Shown here piece by piece: positions 8,315-16,714 of a stretch of 64,000 nt of DNA (positions within the stretch are counted from its first letter, which is position 1; each line of letters begins with the position of its first letter). Made by a program: the position numbers and the translations under genes. Origin of the DNA: an uncultured bacterium (GTDB lineage: Bacteria; Bacteroidota; Bacteroidia; Bacteroidales; Bacteroidaceae); contig CAJMPR010000001.1 in NCBI GenBank assembly GCA_905215345.1, positions 434,001 through 498,000 on the forward strand. The letters run 5' to 3'. Under the pieces are notes generated by a model, which saw only the letters and a program-made list of their open reading frames with translations, searched no databases and was not told the origin of the DNA.

Positions 8315-8828
8315 TAGATTTTCTCCTTATTTGGGTGCAAAAATACACAATTTTATTTGGTAAAAGGCTCAATTTCCAAGAAATGTATTGCCTTTGCAGT
8401 CGAAAAGAGTTATTTGACAGCGAAGCAAGGCACAGCAAACCGCAGAAATCATGACCGTCGCCAAATCATTACCCAAATTTCAAGGCAGGTTCATAAATCG
8501 CTTATTTCCAAATAATTCGTTCTTACGGTAGAATTTTCGTATAAAACAGCTTTTTCATAAGAAATCAAAATAATAAAAGTATGATATAAAAGTAATATTC
8601 AAAACACATATCACACTATTATACAATAAATTACAGGAAAACTACTTTGATATTCAATTATTAATAAATACCTGAATCCTTAGTCATTTCTAAATATCAC
8701 AAACAAGGATTATTCTATGAGAAATGCCACATAAAAAGGAGTTCCCCTTTCTACCATTATATAATAACAGCAGAAAAGGGAACTCAAACTTGTTGTGCCC
8801 TATATTTTAAGAATGATATGTTATTCCA
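8315..8828. other. 514-bp AT-rich gap between restriction cassette and fructokinase
   Basis: No ORF with coding character was seen. It holds a possible promoter for the XRE gene (8338-8345, minus) and the fructokinase terminator (8740-8786); the rest is AT-rich and unrecognised. It probably marks one edge of the inserted restriction cassette, but I find no flanking direct repeat or integrase remnant. Confidence 0.5.
8740..8786 (-). terminator. Terminator downstream of fructokinase
   Basis: Arms GAGTTCCCCTTTCT (8740-8753) and AGAAAAGGGAACTC (8773-8786) pair with one G/A difference; in the minus direction the stem is followed by a T-run (CCTTTTTATG). Confidence 0.75.
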
Positions 8829-9716
8829 TTAACCCAAGCGGTCTTTCAATATTTCCGGCAACTCCGGCATCGCTCCGCTTTGCGTACAGACATAAGCAGA
8901 GACTTCAACCGCCAGTTTATGAGCTTCGGGCACAGGCTTACCACTAAGTATGGCCGATGTAAAAGCGGCTGTAAACGAATCGCCCGCCCCCACTGTATCG
9001 GCCACCGGAACCCTCGGAGTCTCTTGGAAAGAGACAACTCCCGGAGTAAAGACATAACTGCCGTTTGTGCCACAGGTCAGGATAAGCATTTTTAAGTTGT
9101 ACTTGGCAAGAAGAATCCAGCATTTATCTTGCAAGTCGATACCCGGATAACCGAAGATACGGCTTATCGTTACCAATTCTTCATCATTAATCTTAAGGAT
9201 ATTGCAACGCCGCATAGAGTCACAAAGTATCTCTTTCGTATAAAATCCCTGACGCAGATTAATATCGAAAATCTTTATCTGCTCCTCACCGTCGGGCATT
9301 GTATCGAGAAAACGGTTGATGGTAGTGCGGCTCACGGCATTGCGCTGCGCCAAAGAGCCGAAACAAACGGCACGGGTGTTCAGAGCCAGACGTTTCAATT
9401 CGTCCGTAAACGGTATATTATCCCATGCAACGCCTTCTTTTATTTCATAACAGGGCACACCGACGGCATCAAGCGTTACCTGTACCGTGCCCGTAGGATA
9501 AGGTACACGTTCTATCTGTGTACGTAGATTCTTTTTCGCAAACACATCCAATATTTCATCCCCGTCAGCATCTGTTCCTACTGCGCTGACCACACGGCTG
9601 TCAAAGCCGAACTGCGATACATGATAAGCAAAATTTGCCGGAGCACCACCAATTTTCTTTCCTTCGGGCAAGCAATCCCATAATGCTTCACCCATTCCTA
9701 CTACAATCTGATTCAT
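8829..9716 (-). CDS. Fructokinase (PfkB family)
   Basis: 295 aa ribokinase/PfkB-family sugar kinase. The N-terminus reads VVGMGEALWDCLPEGKKIGGAPANFAYH (sugar-binding glycines and Asn), and the C-terminal signature TVGAGDSFTAAF near residue 245 carries the catalytic Asp. It would phosphorylate cytosolic fructose to fructose-6-phosphate. It is the last gene of a minus-strand run GH32 - MFS transporter - fructokinase, separated from the transporter by 158 bases that contain repeat array B; a strong hairpin follows. The fructan context makes fructose the natural substrate. Confidence 0.92.
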   Translation of the reverse strand: MNQIVVGMGEALWDCLPEGKKIGGAPANFAYHVSQFGFDSRVVSAVGTDADGDEILDVFAKKNLRTQIERVPYPTGTVQVTLDAVGVPCYEIKEGVAWDNIPFTDELKRLALNTRAVCFGSLAQRNAVSRTTINRFLDTMPDGEEQIKIFDINLRQGFYTKEILCDSMRRCNILKINDEELVTISRIFGYPGIDLQDKCWILLAKYNLKMLILTCGTNGSYVFTPGVVSFQETPRVPVADTVGAGDSFTAAFTSAILSGKPVPEAHKLAVEVSAYVCTQSGAMPELPEILKDRLG

Positions 9717-9757
9717 AGTAATTATAATTTATAAATTTATTCTTTTTCATATCTACT

Positions 9758-9845
9758 TTCTGAGGAGATTATTTCTGCTGTATATAGAGGGTATCTCTGT
9801 CGTATACTTAGGGTACCTCTGTAGTATACTTAGGGTACCCTCCCT
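9758..9845. repeat. 22-bp period array B: three clear units and one degenerate
   Basis: Units start at 9780, 9802 and 9824. Units 2 and 3 share GTATACTTAGGGTACC; unit 1 reads GTATATAGAGGGTATC. The 22 bases before (9758-9779) match unit 1 at about 12 of 22 positions and look like a decayed fourth copy. The array sits inside the fructan operon between the transporter stop and the fructokinase start. Confidence 0.85.
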
Positions 9846-9874
9846 CAGAAGCTATTGCAGGGCTGTTTTTATCA

Positions 9875-11041
9875 TTAGCCCCGTTTGATTTTTGTCATAT
9901 AGAAAAATAAGTACAGAACGCCTACCGCCATCACCGCTACGGCGCCGCTCTGACCGATAGCATCACTTGCCAGTCCCATAGCCAACGGGAAGACGGTTCC
10001 CCCGAACAAGCCCATAATCATCAGGCCGGAAACCTCGTTCTTCTTCTGTGGCAAAGCCAGTAACGCCTGGGAGAAAATGATGGGAAAGATATTCGAGTTG
10101 CCAAACCCGATGAGTGCGATACACACGTATATCATCGTCTTATCCTGGAAGACGAACAGCCCCACCATTGCCGCTAACATGCACAACACGCTGATTCCGA
10201 AGAAAGTTCGAGCCTGCATCTTCTGCAAAATGAATGCTCCCAGAAAACAACCCGCCGTACGGAATATGAAATATAGGCTGGTAGCAAAGCCTGCGTCGGC
10301 AAGCGACATACCCAGACGCTCCATCAATATCTTAGGCGCTGTAGTATTAGTGCCTACATCAATACCCACATGACACATGATACCCAGGAAGCAAAGTAAT
10401 ATGAACGATTTACCCAGCAACGCCAGACATTCGCCGAAGGTAGAAGGACGCCCCTCTTCTTTTTCTTCATGGATAGAGGTAGCACCCAACCACAAAACTG
10501 CAATCACCGCTATCACCATATAAATGGGGAACAGCACTCTCCACCCCATACCGCATGAAGGTATAGCCTGCATGGCTCCCCACATAGCGATATAAGGAGC
10601 GAGGAAAGACGCGATTGCTTTTACAAACTGCCCGAAAGTCAACGAGCTTGCCAATCGTTCACCGCTGACTACATTCGAAAGCAGCGGGTTAAGAGAGGTC
10701 TGCATCAACGCATTACCAATACCCAGCAAGGAGAAGGAAATCAGCATCAGTGCATATCCGTCGCCAAAAACCGGTAACAGCAAGGATGCAAAAGTTACAA
10801 TAAGGCTGAGGAGCACCGTTTTCTTACGTCCGATGCGATTCATCAGCATGCCCGTGGGCACGGAGAAGATGAGGAACCAGAAGAAAACAAGTGACGGGAA
10901 TATATTTGCCTGCGCATCTGTCAAGCCCAAATCGGCTTTCACGTAGTTGGAAGCAATACCCACCAAGTCTACAAAGCCCATAGCGAAGAAGCAAAGCATC
11001 ATAGGCAGAAGCTTCGCCAAAGAATTATTTTTAGTATTCAT
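9875..11041 (-). CDS. MFS sugar transporter (FucP/glucose-galactose type), probable fructose permease
   Basis: 388 aa with about twelve hydrophobic segments and the MFS loop signature GMLMNRIGRKKTVL between helices 2 and 3. The family resembles FucP/GluP-type sugar:proton symporters. In Bacteroides fructan loci the equivalent gene carries free fructose across the inner membrane, and here it lies between the periplasmic GH32 (14 bases upstream) and fructokinase. The ORF can be opened by a TTG at 11044, but the ATG at 11041 (MNTKNN) is the likelier start. Substrate is inferred from context. Confidence 0.87.
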   Translation of the reverse strand: MNTKNNSLAKLLPMMLCFFAMGFVDLVGIASNYVKADLGLTDAQANIFPSLVFFWFLIFSVPTGMLMNRIGRKKTVLLSLIVTFASLLLPVFGDGYALMLISFSLLGIGNALMQTSLNPLLSNVVSGERLASSLTFGQFVKAIASFLAPYIAMWGAMQAIPSCGMGWRVLFPIYMVIAVIAVLWLGATSIHEEKEEGRPSTFGECLALLGKSFILLCFLGIMCHVGIDVGTNTTAPKILMERLGMSLADAGFATSLYFIFRTAGCFLGAFILQKMQARTFFGISVLCMLAAMVGLFVFQDKTMIYVCIALIGFGNSNIFPIIFSQALLALPQKKNEVSGLMIMGLFGGTVFPLAMGLASDAIGQSGAVAVMAVGVLYLFFYMTKIKRG

Positions 11042-11054
11042 CAAATGTCGGATT

Positions 11055-12908
11055 TTAGTTGTTTACTTTTAAAGGATTTATAGTCAGCTCGTTTACCTTG
11101 CAACGTCCTTTGTCCGTAGAAACGGAAATGGTAGTGTAAGGTTGCTGCGGGAAGACGAGGTTTGTCATAGCAAAACGTCCGTCACCCTCGAAAGCCTCGA
11201 TACTGCAACGGTCTATGAACAGGCGCAGGCGTTGCTTCGCACCGGCGGGACAAGGTGCTGTCGTTACAACCGGAAAGTCTTTGCTGAAGTCCGTCAATCC
11301 GCTTGCAGTACGGTCCATGCTGAATGTATTATCAGCAAGATTATAAGTCATTACGGTCTGCTCATTCTTAGAGTTGGACAGGGTGATGTAGACTTTCTCC
11401 GTAGACGGAGCAGTCAGTTCCAGATTGATTTCACAGATACCACTGTTTTCTACGGGCAGTTTGCGGGATACCTTCTTTGTTCCGGCAGAGAAAGAACCAT
11501 ACTTCAAGGCTTTACCGACGCGCAAGGCATTGACTTCCTGAGCGGGAGTTACAGCCAGAAACAGCTCACCGTTACCGTCTTCGTAGAGTTCAAGGTCTCG
11601 TGGCAGGGAATTAGCGCTACGGAATTGCCTGGTAGGTACATTGTTAGCATATTGCCAATTACTCATCCATGCGATGACGGTAGCTCGTTTTTCGGGAGTA
11701 TTACTCCAGGATACGGCTGCATAATGGTCTTTTCCGTAGTCCATCCACTTGGTTACTTCGGGTTTGGAATCGCAAGTGAAGGTCTTGCCGTCGAAGTCTC
11801 CCACAAAATATTGAGTGGCACTACCACCGAAGATACCACCGGGATTGAGATTACATATCAACACCCACTTCGTGCGGTCTGTGCCGCGAACAGGCAGTTC
11901 CATCAAGTCAGGACACTCCCAAATACCATCCTGAGCGCCATAACCATGACCGAAGCTGCTCTCCTTTGTCCAGTTCTTCAAATCGTCGGAAGAGTATATC
12001 CACATTTCTTTTTCTAAAGGAGCAGCCAGAATCAGAATCCATTTGCCACTCTTTTCGTGCCAGAACATATTGGGGTCGCGGCACTCTTTATCGGAAGAGA
12101 TAATAGGATTCTTTTCATAGACTTGGAAGGTCATTCCATTGTCCGTGCTGTATGCAAGGCTCTGCATCTGGCTGGCACCTGCCGAAGTATAAATAGCGAT
12201 TACGGCATCCTTGCCGAAGCCTGCCGTATTTTCCTTATCGACAACACTGCTTCCGCTAAATACGGTTCCCAATCCATTGGGCTGTATGGCTACCGGATGA
12301 TGTTCCCAGTTTACCAAATCTCTGCTGGAAGAGTGTCCCCAATTCATATTACCCCACATGGAGCCGTAAGGGTTATACTGATAGTAAAGGTGATATGCAC
12401 CATCCTTATAGAACATACCATTGGGGTCGTTCATCCATCCGTAACGGGGAGTATGATGAAAAAGCGGACGAAACTCTTCCCGGTTGGCCTCATCAAAAGT
12501 ATCGGAGAGGCGAAGTTCTTTCCAGCAAGCGTCTGCCATGGCATCACGCACATTCGCCCGGCTATTGCCTGTATGTATGTCGAACGTTACAGTTTTACCC
12601 CGGTACTGTTCCAACGGGAACGGAACGAGATAGTCCACACGGTTCACGGCGAGTCTCACTTGGAGACTCTGGTCGCACTTGGTATTCACCAGCACATTAA
12701 CGGTAGCTTCGGGAGCTGCTTCTTCTACCGGCAACAAGAGATATTTCTGCGGTTCCCCGACTTGTACCAGACTGTGGTTTGCCCCCAGATAATGTACTTT
12801 CAGTCCGGCAGATTGCGCACCGCAAATACTGATATTCATTATTATAATAAGAAAAATTGCAAATCTCTTTCCTGCAAAAGGAAGAAGTATTCTATGACTA
12901 TGCTTCAT
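11055..12908 (-). CDS. Periplasmic GH32 fructanase (exo-levanase/inulinase type) with N-terminal DUF4980-like domain
   Basis: 617 aa with a signal peptide ending near ICGAQ. Residues about 34-135 form a beta-rich N-terminal module (DUF4980-like), followed by the five-bladed GH32 propeller and a C-terminal beta-sandwich. All three catalytic motifs are intact: WMNDPNG (nucleophile D about 161), ECRDP (D about 278) and WECPD (acid/base E about 331). It would cleave terminal fructose from levan- or inulin-type oligosaccharides after import. The ATG at 12908 (MKHSHR) is preferred over an upstream TTG. First gene of the minus-strand operon GH32 - transporter - fructokinase, divergent from susC. Confidence 0.92.
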   Translation of the reverse strand: MKHSHRILLPFAGKRFAIFLIIIMNISICGAQSAGLKVHYLGANHSLVQVGEPQKYLLLPVEEAAPEATVNVLVNTKCDQSLQVRLAVNRVDYLVPFPLEQYRGKTVTFDIHTGNSRANVRDAMADACWKELRLSDTFDEANREEFRPLFHHTPRYGWMNDPNGMFYKDGAYHLYYQYNPYGSMWGNMNWGHSSSRDLVNWEHHPVAIQPNGLGTVFSGSSVVDKENTAGFGKDAVIAIYTSAGASQMQSLAYSTDNGMTFQVYEKNPIISSDKECRDPNMFWHEKSGKWILILAAPLEKEMWIYSSDDLKNWTKESSFGHGYGAQDGIWECPDLMELPVRGTDRTKWVLICNLNPGGIFGGSATQYFVGDFDGKTFTCDSKPEVTKWMDYGKDHYAAVSWSNTPEKRATVIAWMSNWQYANNVPTRQFRSANSLPRDLELYEDGNGELFLAVTPAQEVNALRVGKALKYGSFSAGTKKVSRKLPVENSGICEINLELTAPSTEKVYITLSNSKNEQTVMTYNLADNTFSMDRTASGLTDFSKDFPVVTTAPCPAGAKQRLRLFIDRCSIEAFEGDGRFAMTNLVFPQQPYTTISVSTDKGRCKVNELTINPLKVNN

Positions 12909-13221
12909 TTTCAATATTCGGTATTAAATTTAATGTTTTCTTTATAAACTCGCTCAATGCCCGGGAAAGCACTTTGCAAAGAAACGGAATAAACACGAAA
13001 GAGGCTAACACAAATGTTACAAATGCTGGTAAAATTGATACCGGGTACGGAGGTATTTCGCGTCTTAAAATAAAAGAATCCGCTTAATCCGTGTCTAAAG
13101 AGTAGTTCATGTCTGCACCGTTATGAGCTAAAGTTCGCGCCACTCTTGTTGAATCTTTTCTTAAAGATGTGGTCTACTGATAAATATTTGATTATCAATC
13201 GTCTATAAGAAGCTCCAGAAT

Positions 13222-13287
13222 GTCACTGGCAATCGATGCGAAAGTCACTGGCAATCCACCCGATAGCCAGTGACATTCATAGAAAGC
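13222..13287. repeat. 22-bp period array C: two direct units and one inverted unit
   Basis: GTCACTGGCAATC occurs at 13222 and 13244, exactly 22 bases apart. In the next 22-base slot (13266) the core appears inverted as GCCAGTGAC, so the second and third units can pair. Confidence 0.8.
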
Positions 13288-13312
13288 TCAATATTTTTCG
13301 TTAGTAATTTAA

Positions 13313-13417
13313 TTCACCACAGAGGACACAGAGGTCACAGAGGCTTTTATTTAAGTAGTAAATCTAATGACAAATACTAACTGGGGATAATAAAACTTCT
13401 GTGTCCTCTGTGGTGAA
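13313..13417. repeat. Dispersed inverted-repeat element, copy 1 (TTCACCACAGAGG family)
   Basis: The 20-bp arm TTCACCACAGAGGACACAGA (13313-13332) is perfectly inverted at 13398-13417, with about 65 bases between. A second copy with the same arms lies at 25373-25460. After the right arm both copies continue into a shared AATTATCATTTA. No ORF inside, so it is a REP- or MITE-like element. Confidence 0.85.
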
Positions 13418-13592
13418 AGGAAAATTATCATTTACCTCATGTCTTTTCCATAATGAAACAAATTTAGCATCATCCGTATCATTTTTTATAGTACATTTCA
13501 TTTCAAAGCATTTTCTTTGCATCATCAAAACAAACTCGGGAAAGCTGTTTTGAGAATTTCGAATCTAACTGTTAACACTAAATTTATAATGT

Positions 13593-16500
13593 ATGCGAAA
13601 ACTTAGCATTATGATGTTCCTCTTAGGATTGTGCAGCTTTATCTATGCACAAAATATCCAGATAAAAGGAACCGTAACTTCCGCTACCGACGGAGAACCT
13701 ATCATCGGGGCTTCAGTCGTTGAAGAAAGCGACAAAACCAACGGCACCATTACCGACTTCAATGGAAACTTTACCCTTACGGTGAAACCGAATGCTAATA
13801 TTATCCTATCTTATATCGGCTTCAAGTCACAGACATTGAAAGCCAAAGGTATCATGAGCATCGTACTTGTGGAAGATTCAGAGTTGCTGCAAGAAGTGGT
13901 AGTAACAGGATACACCACACAACGCAAAGCCGACCTTACCGGTTCAATATCCGTAGTAAGCATGGACGAAATAGCCAAGCAGAACGAGAACAATCCGATG
14001 AAAGCTTTGCAAGGTCGTGTGCCGGGTATGAATGTCACAGCAGACGGTAATCCGAGCGGCAGCACTACCATCCGCATCCGCGGTATCGGTACGCTGAACA
14101 ATAACGACCCGCTTTACATCATCGACGGCGTACCCACTAAGGGTGGTATGCACGAACTGAACGGTAACGACATCGAATCCATCCAAGTATTGAAAGATGC
14201 GGCTTCCGCCTCTATCTACGGTTCGCGCGCAGCCAACGGCGTTATCATCATCACCACTAAGAAAGGAAAAGAAGGTCAGTTGAAGATTAATTTCGACGCT
14301 TCCGTATCGGCTTCCATGTACACCAACAAGATGGAGGTGCTGAACACAGAAGAATACGGCCGTGCCATGTGGCAAGCCTATGTAAACGAAGGACAAGATC
14401 CCAATACCAACGGACTTGGCTATAAATACAACTGGGGATACGATGCAAAAGGAACTCCGCAACTGAACGGCATCAGCATGTCCCGGTTCCTCGACTCCGC
14501 CAACACCACTCCGGCAGCCGATACCGACTGGTTCGACGAAACCACCCGTACAGGTATTGTACAGCAATACAATGTATCCGTTAGCAACGGCTCGGAGAAA
14601 GGTTCTTCTTTCTTCTCTTTAGGCTATTACAAAAACTTAGGTATTATCAAGACCTCGGACTTCGAACGTATCTCCGCTCGCATGAACTCTGATTATAACC
14701 TGATAGGAAAGTTCCTGACCATAGGTCAACACTTCACCGTGAACCGTACTTCCGAAGTACAGGCTCCGGGAGGATTCTTACAGAATGTCCTGCAATTTAA
14801 TCCGTCATTGCCGGTATATACCATAGATGATAAATTTGCAGGCCCGGTAGGTGGTTACCCCGACCGTGAGAATCCGGTGGCACGCCTGGAACGTAATGCC
14901 GATAACCGTTACACCTACTGGCGTATGTTTGGTGACGCCTTTGTAAACCTGAATCCGTTCAAGAACTTCAACCTGCGTTCAACGTTCGGTATAGACTACT
15001 CGCAGAAACAACAGCGCATGTTTACTTACCCCGTAACAGAAGGTAACGTAGCCAATGACAAGAATGCAGTGGAAGCCAAGCAGGAACACTGGACCAAATG
15101 GATGTGGAATGCCATTGCCACCTATAACCTTGAAATAGGCAAACATCGTGGTGACGCAATGGCAGGTATGGAGCTTAACCGCGAAGACGATATTCACTTC
15201 TCCGGTTACAAAGAGGACTTCACCATTCTGAATCCCGACTTCATGTGGCCGGATGCCGGAGTAGGCACGGCACAATCATACGGTGCGGGCGAAGGTTATT
15301 CACTGGTTTCGTTCTTCGGAAAGTTGAATTATACGTATGACGAAAAATACTTAGTTTCACTGACTGTCCGTCGTGACGGCTCCTCCCGCTTCGGCAAGGA
15401 TAATCGTTACGCCACCTTCCCGTCTGTTTCCGCCGGTTGGCGCATCAGTCAGGAAAACTTTATGAAAGGCATCGACTGGCTGGATGACTTGAAGCTACGT
15501 GCCTCTTGGGGACAGACCGGTAATCAAGAAATCTCGAATATATCACGTTATACGATTTATGTTCCCAATTACGGATTAACGGAATCGGGCGGCCAAAGCT
15601 ACGGCACTTCTTATGACATCGCCGGAACGAATGGGGGAAGCATTCTGCAATCGGGTTTCAAACGCGACCAAATCGGCAACAACGGTATCAAGTGGGAAAC
15701 CACTACACAAACTAACATAGGTATTGATTTTACGTTATTCAACCAAAGTTTATACGGTTCGTTCGACTGGTACTACAAGAAGACTACCGATATATTGCTG
15801 GAAATGGCGGGTATCGCCGCTATGGGTGAAGGCAGCAAGCAATGGATCAATGCCGGAGAAATGGAGAACAAAGGGTTGGAACTGAACCTCGGCTACCGCA
15901 GCAACACCAAGTTCGGGCTGAAATATGATGTAAATGCCAACCTGTCTTCCTATCGTAACAAAATTACCGCATTACCCGCCACCGTTGCAGCCAACGGTAA
16001 GTTCGGCGGTAACGGTGTGGAAAGCGTTATCGGGCATCCCAATGGTTCACAAGTGGGCTATGTAGCCGACGGCATCTTCAAGTCACAAGAAGAAATAGAC
16101 AATCATGCCACGCAAGAAGGCGCCGGACTGGGACGTATCCGCTGGCGCGACCTTGACCACAACGGCATCATCAACGAAAAAGACCAGCAATGGATTTACA
16201 ACCCTACTCCCGCCTTCAGCTACGGGCTCAACATCTATCTGGAATACAAGAACTTTGACCTGACGATGTTCTGGCAAGGTGTGCAAGGGGTTGATGTAAT
16301 CAGCGACCTGAAAAAAGAGACTGACTTATGGAGCGGACTCAACATCGGTTTCCTGAATAAAGGAAAGCGCGTGCTCGACGCATGGTCTCCTAACAATATG
16401 GGTTCAAATATACCCGCCCTGTCACGCAGCGACAACAACAATGAAAAACGTGTATCCACTTATTTTGTAGAGAACGGTTCTTTCCTGAAACTGCGTAATA

Positions 16501-16691
16501 TTCAGTTAGGCTATAATGTACCGAAGACATTTGCCCAAAAGATGAAAATGGAACGTCTGCGTTTCTACCTAAGCGCTCAGAATCTGCTCACTATCAAGAG
16601 CAAGGAATTTACCGGAGTAGACCCCGAAAATGCGAACTACGGTTATCCCATCCCTATGAATCTTACTTTCGGCATCAATGTAGGCTTTTAA
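13593..16691 (+). CDS. susC: SusC-family TonB-dependent outer-membrane transporter for fructan oligosaccharides
   Basis: 1032 aa. A signal peptide (ending IYAQ) is followed by a carboxypeptidase-regulatory-like domain (IKGTVTSATDGEPIIGASVV), a TonB-box-like LQEVVVTGYTTQRKADLTGS, the plug domain (IRIRGIGTLNNNDPLYIIDG) and a long 22-stranded barrel that ends in an aromatic residue (INVGF), as usual for outer-membrane insertion. It would import oligosaccharides with energy from TonB. It is followed after 23 bases by susD and lies divergent from the GH32 operon; substrate specificity is inferred from the two GH32 genes and the fructose-type regulator. Confidence 0.95.
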   Translation: MRKLSIMMFLLGLCSFIYAQNIQIKGTVTSATDGEPIIGASVVEESDKTNGTITDFNGNFTLTVKPNANIILSYIGFKSQTLKAKGIMSIVLVEDSELLQEVVVTGYTTQRKADLTGSISVVSMDEIAKQNENNPMKALQGRVPGMNVTADGNPSGSTTIRIRGIGTLNNNDPLYIIDGVPTKGGMHELNGNDIESIQVLKDAASASIYGSRAANGVIIITTKKGKEGQLKINFDASVSASMYTNKMEVLNTEEYGRAMWQAYVNEGQDPNTNGLGYKYNWGYDAKGTPQLNGISMSRFLDSANTTPAADTDWFDETTRTGIVQQYNVSVSNGSEKGSSFFSLGYYKNLGIIKTSDFERISARMNSDYNLIGKFLTIGQHFTVNRTSEVQAPGGFLQNVLQFNPSLPVYTIDDKFAGPVGGYPDRENPVARLERNADNRYTYWRMFGDAFVNLNPFKNFNLRSTFGIDYSQKQQRMFTYPVTEGNVANDKNAVEAKQEHWTKWMWNAIATYNLEIGKHRGDAMAGMELNREDDIHFSGYKEDFTILNPDFMWPDAGVGTAQSYGAGEGYSLVSFFGKLNYTYDEKYLVSLTVRRDGSSRFGKDNRYATFPSVSAGWRISQENFMKGIDWLDDLKLRASWGQTGNQEISNISRYTIYVPNYGLTESGGQSYGTSYDIAGTNGGSILQSGFKRDQIGNNGIKWETTTQTNIGIDFTLFNQSLYGSFDWYYKKTTDILLEMAGIAAMGEGSKQWINAGEMENKGLELNLGYRSNTKFGLKYDVNANLSSYRNKITALPATVAANGKFGGNGVESVIGHPNGSQVGYVADGIFKSQEEIDNHATQEGAGLGRIRWRDLDHNGIINEKDQQWIYNPTPAFSYGLNIYLEYKNFDLTMFWQGVQGVDVISDLKKETDLWSGLNIGFLNKGKRVLDAWSPNNMGSNIPALSRSDNNNEKRVSTYFVENGSFLKLRNIQLGYNVPKTFAQKMKMERLRFYLSAQNLLTIKSKEFTGVDPENANYGYPIPMNLTFGINVGF

Positions 16692-16714
16692 TCAGAACAT
16701 AAATAAGAAAAACA

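Larger units (their letters stand above)
12909..13592. other. 684-bp divergent regulatory region between GH32 and susC
   Basis: It must hold the promoters of both fructan operons. Visible elements are array C (13222-13287), a 105-bp inverted-repeat element (13313-13417), and a motif CGGGAAAGC that occurs about 50-60 bases upstream of each start (12962-12970 and 13537-13545). No perfect TAnnTTTG box was found for either gene, as is common for activator-dependent promoters. I see no convincing ORF. Confidence 0.5.

Noticed and set aside
8315..8828. Phage or transposon remnant next to the restriction cassette
   Set aside because: No integrase, transposase fragment, tRNA or direct-repeat att site could be found in the 514 bases.
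11142..12947. Two plus-strand ORFs of about 290 codons opposite GH32
   Set aside because: Shadow frames of the GH32 gene, whose three catalytic motifs are intact on the minus strand.
13944..16459. Antisense ORFs inside susC, susD and the DUF4960 gene (up to 318 codons)
   Set aside because: They mirror the codon structure of strongly supported genes and show no motif, signal or promoter of their own.
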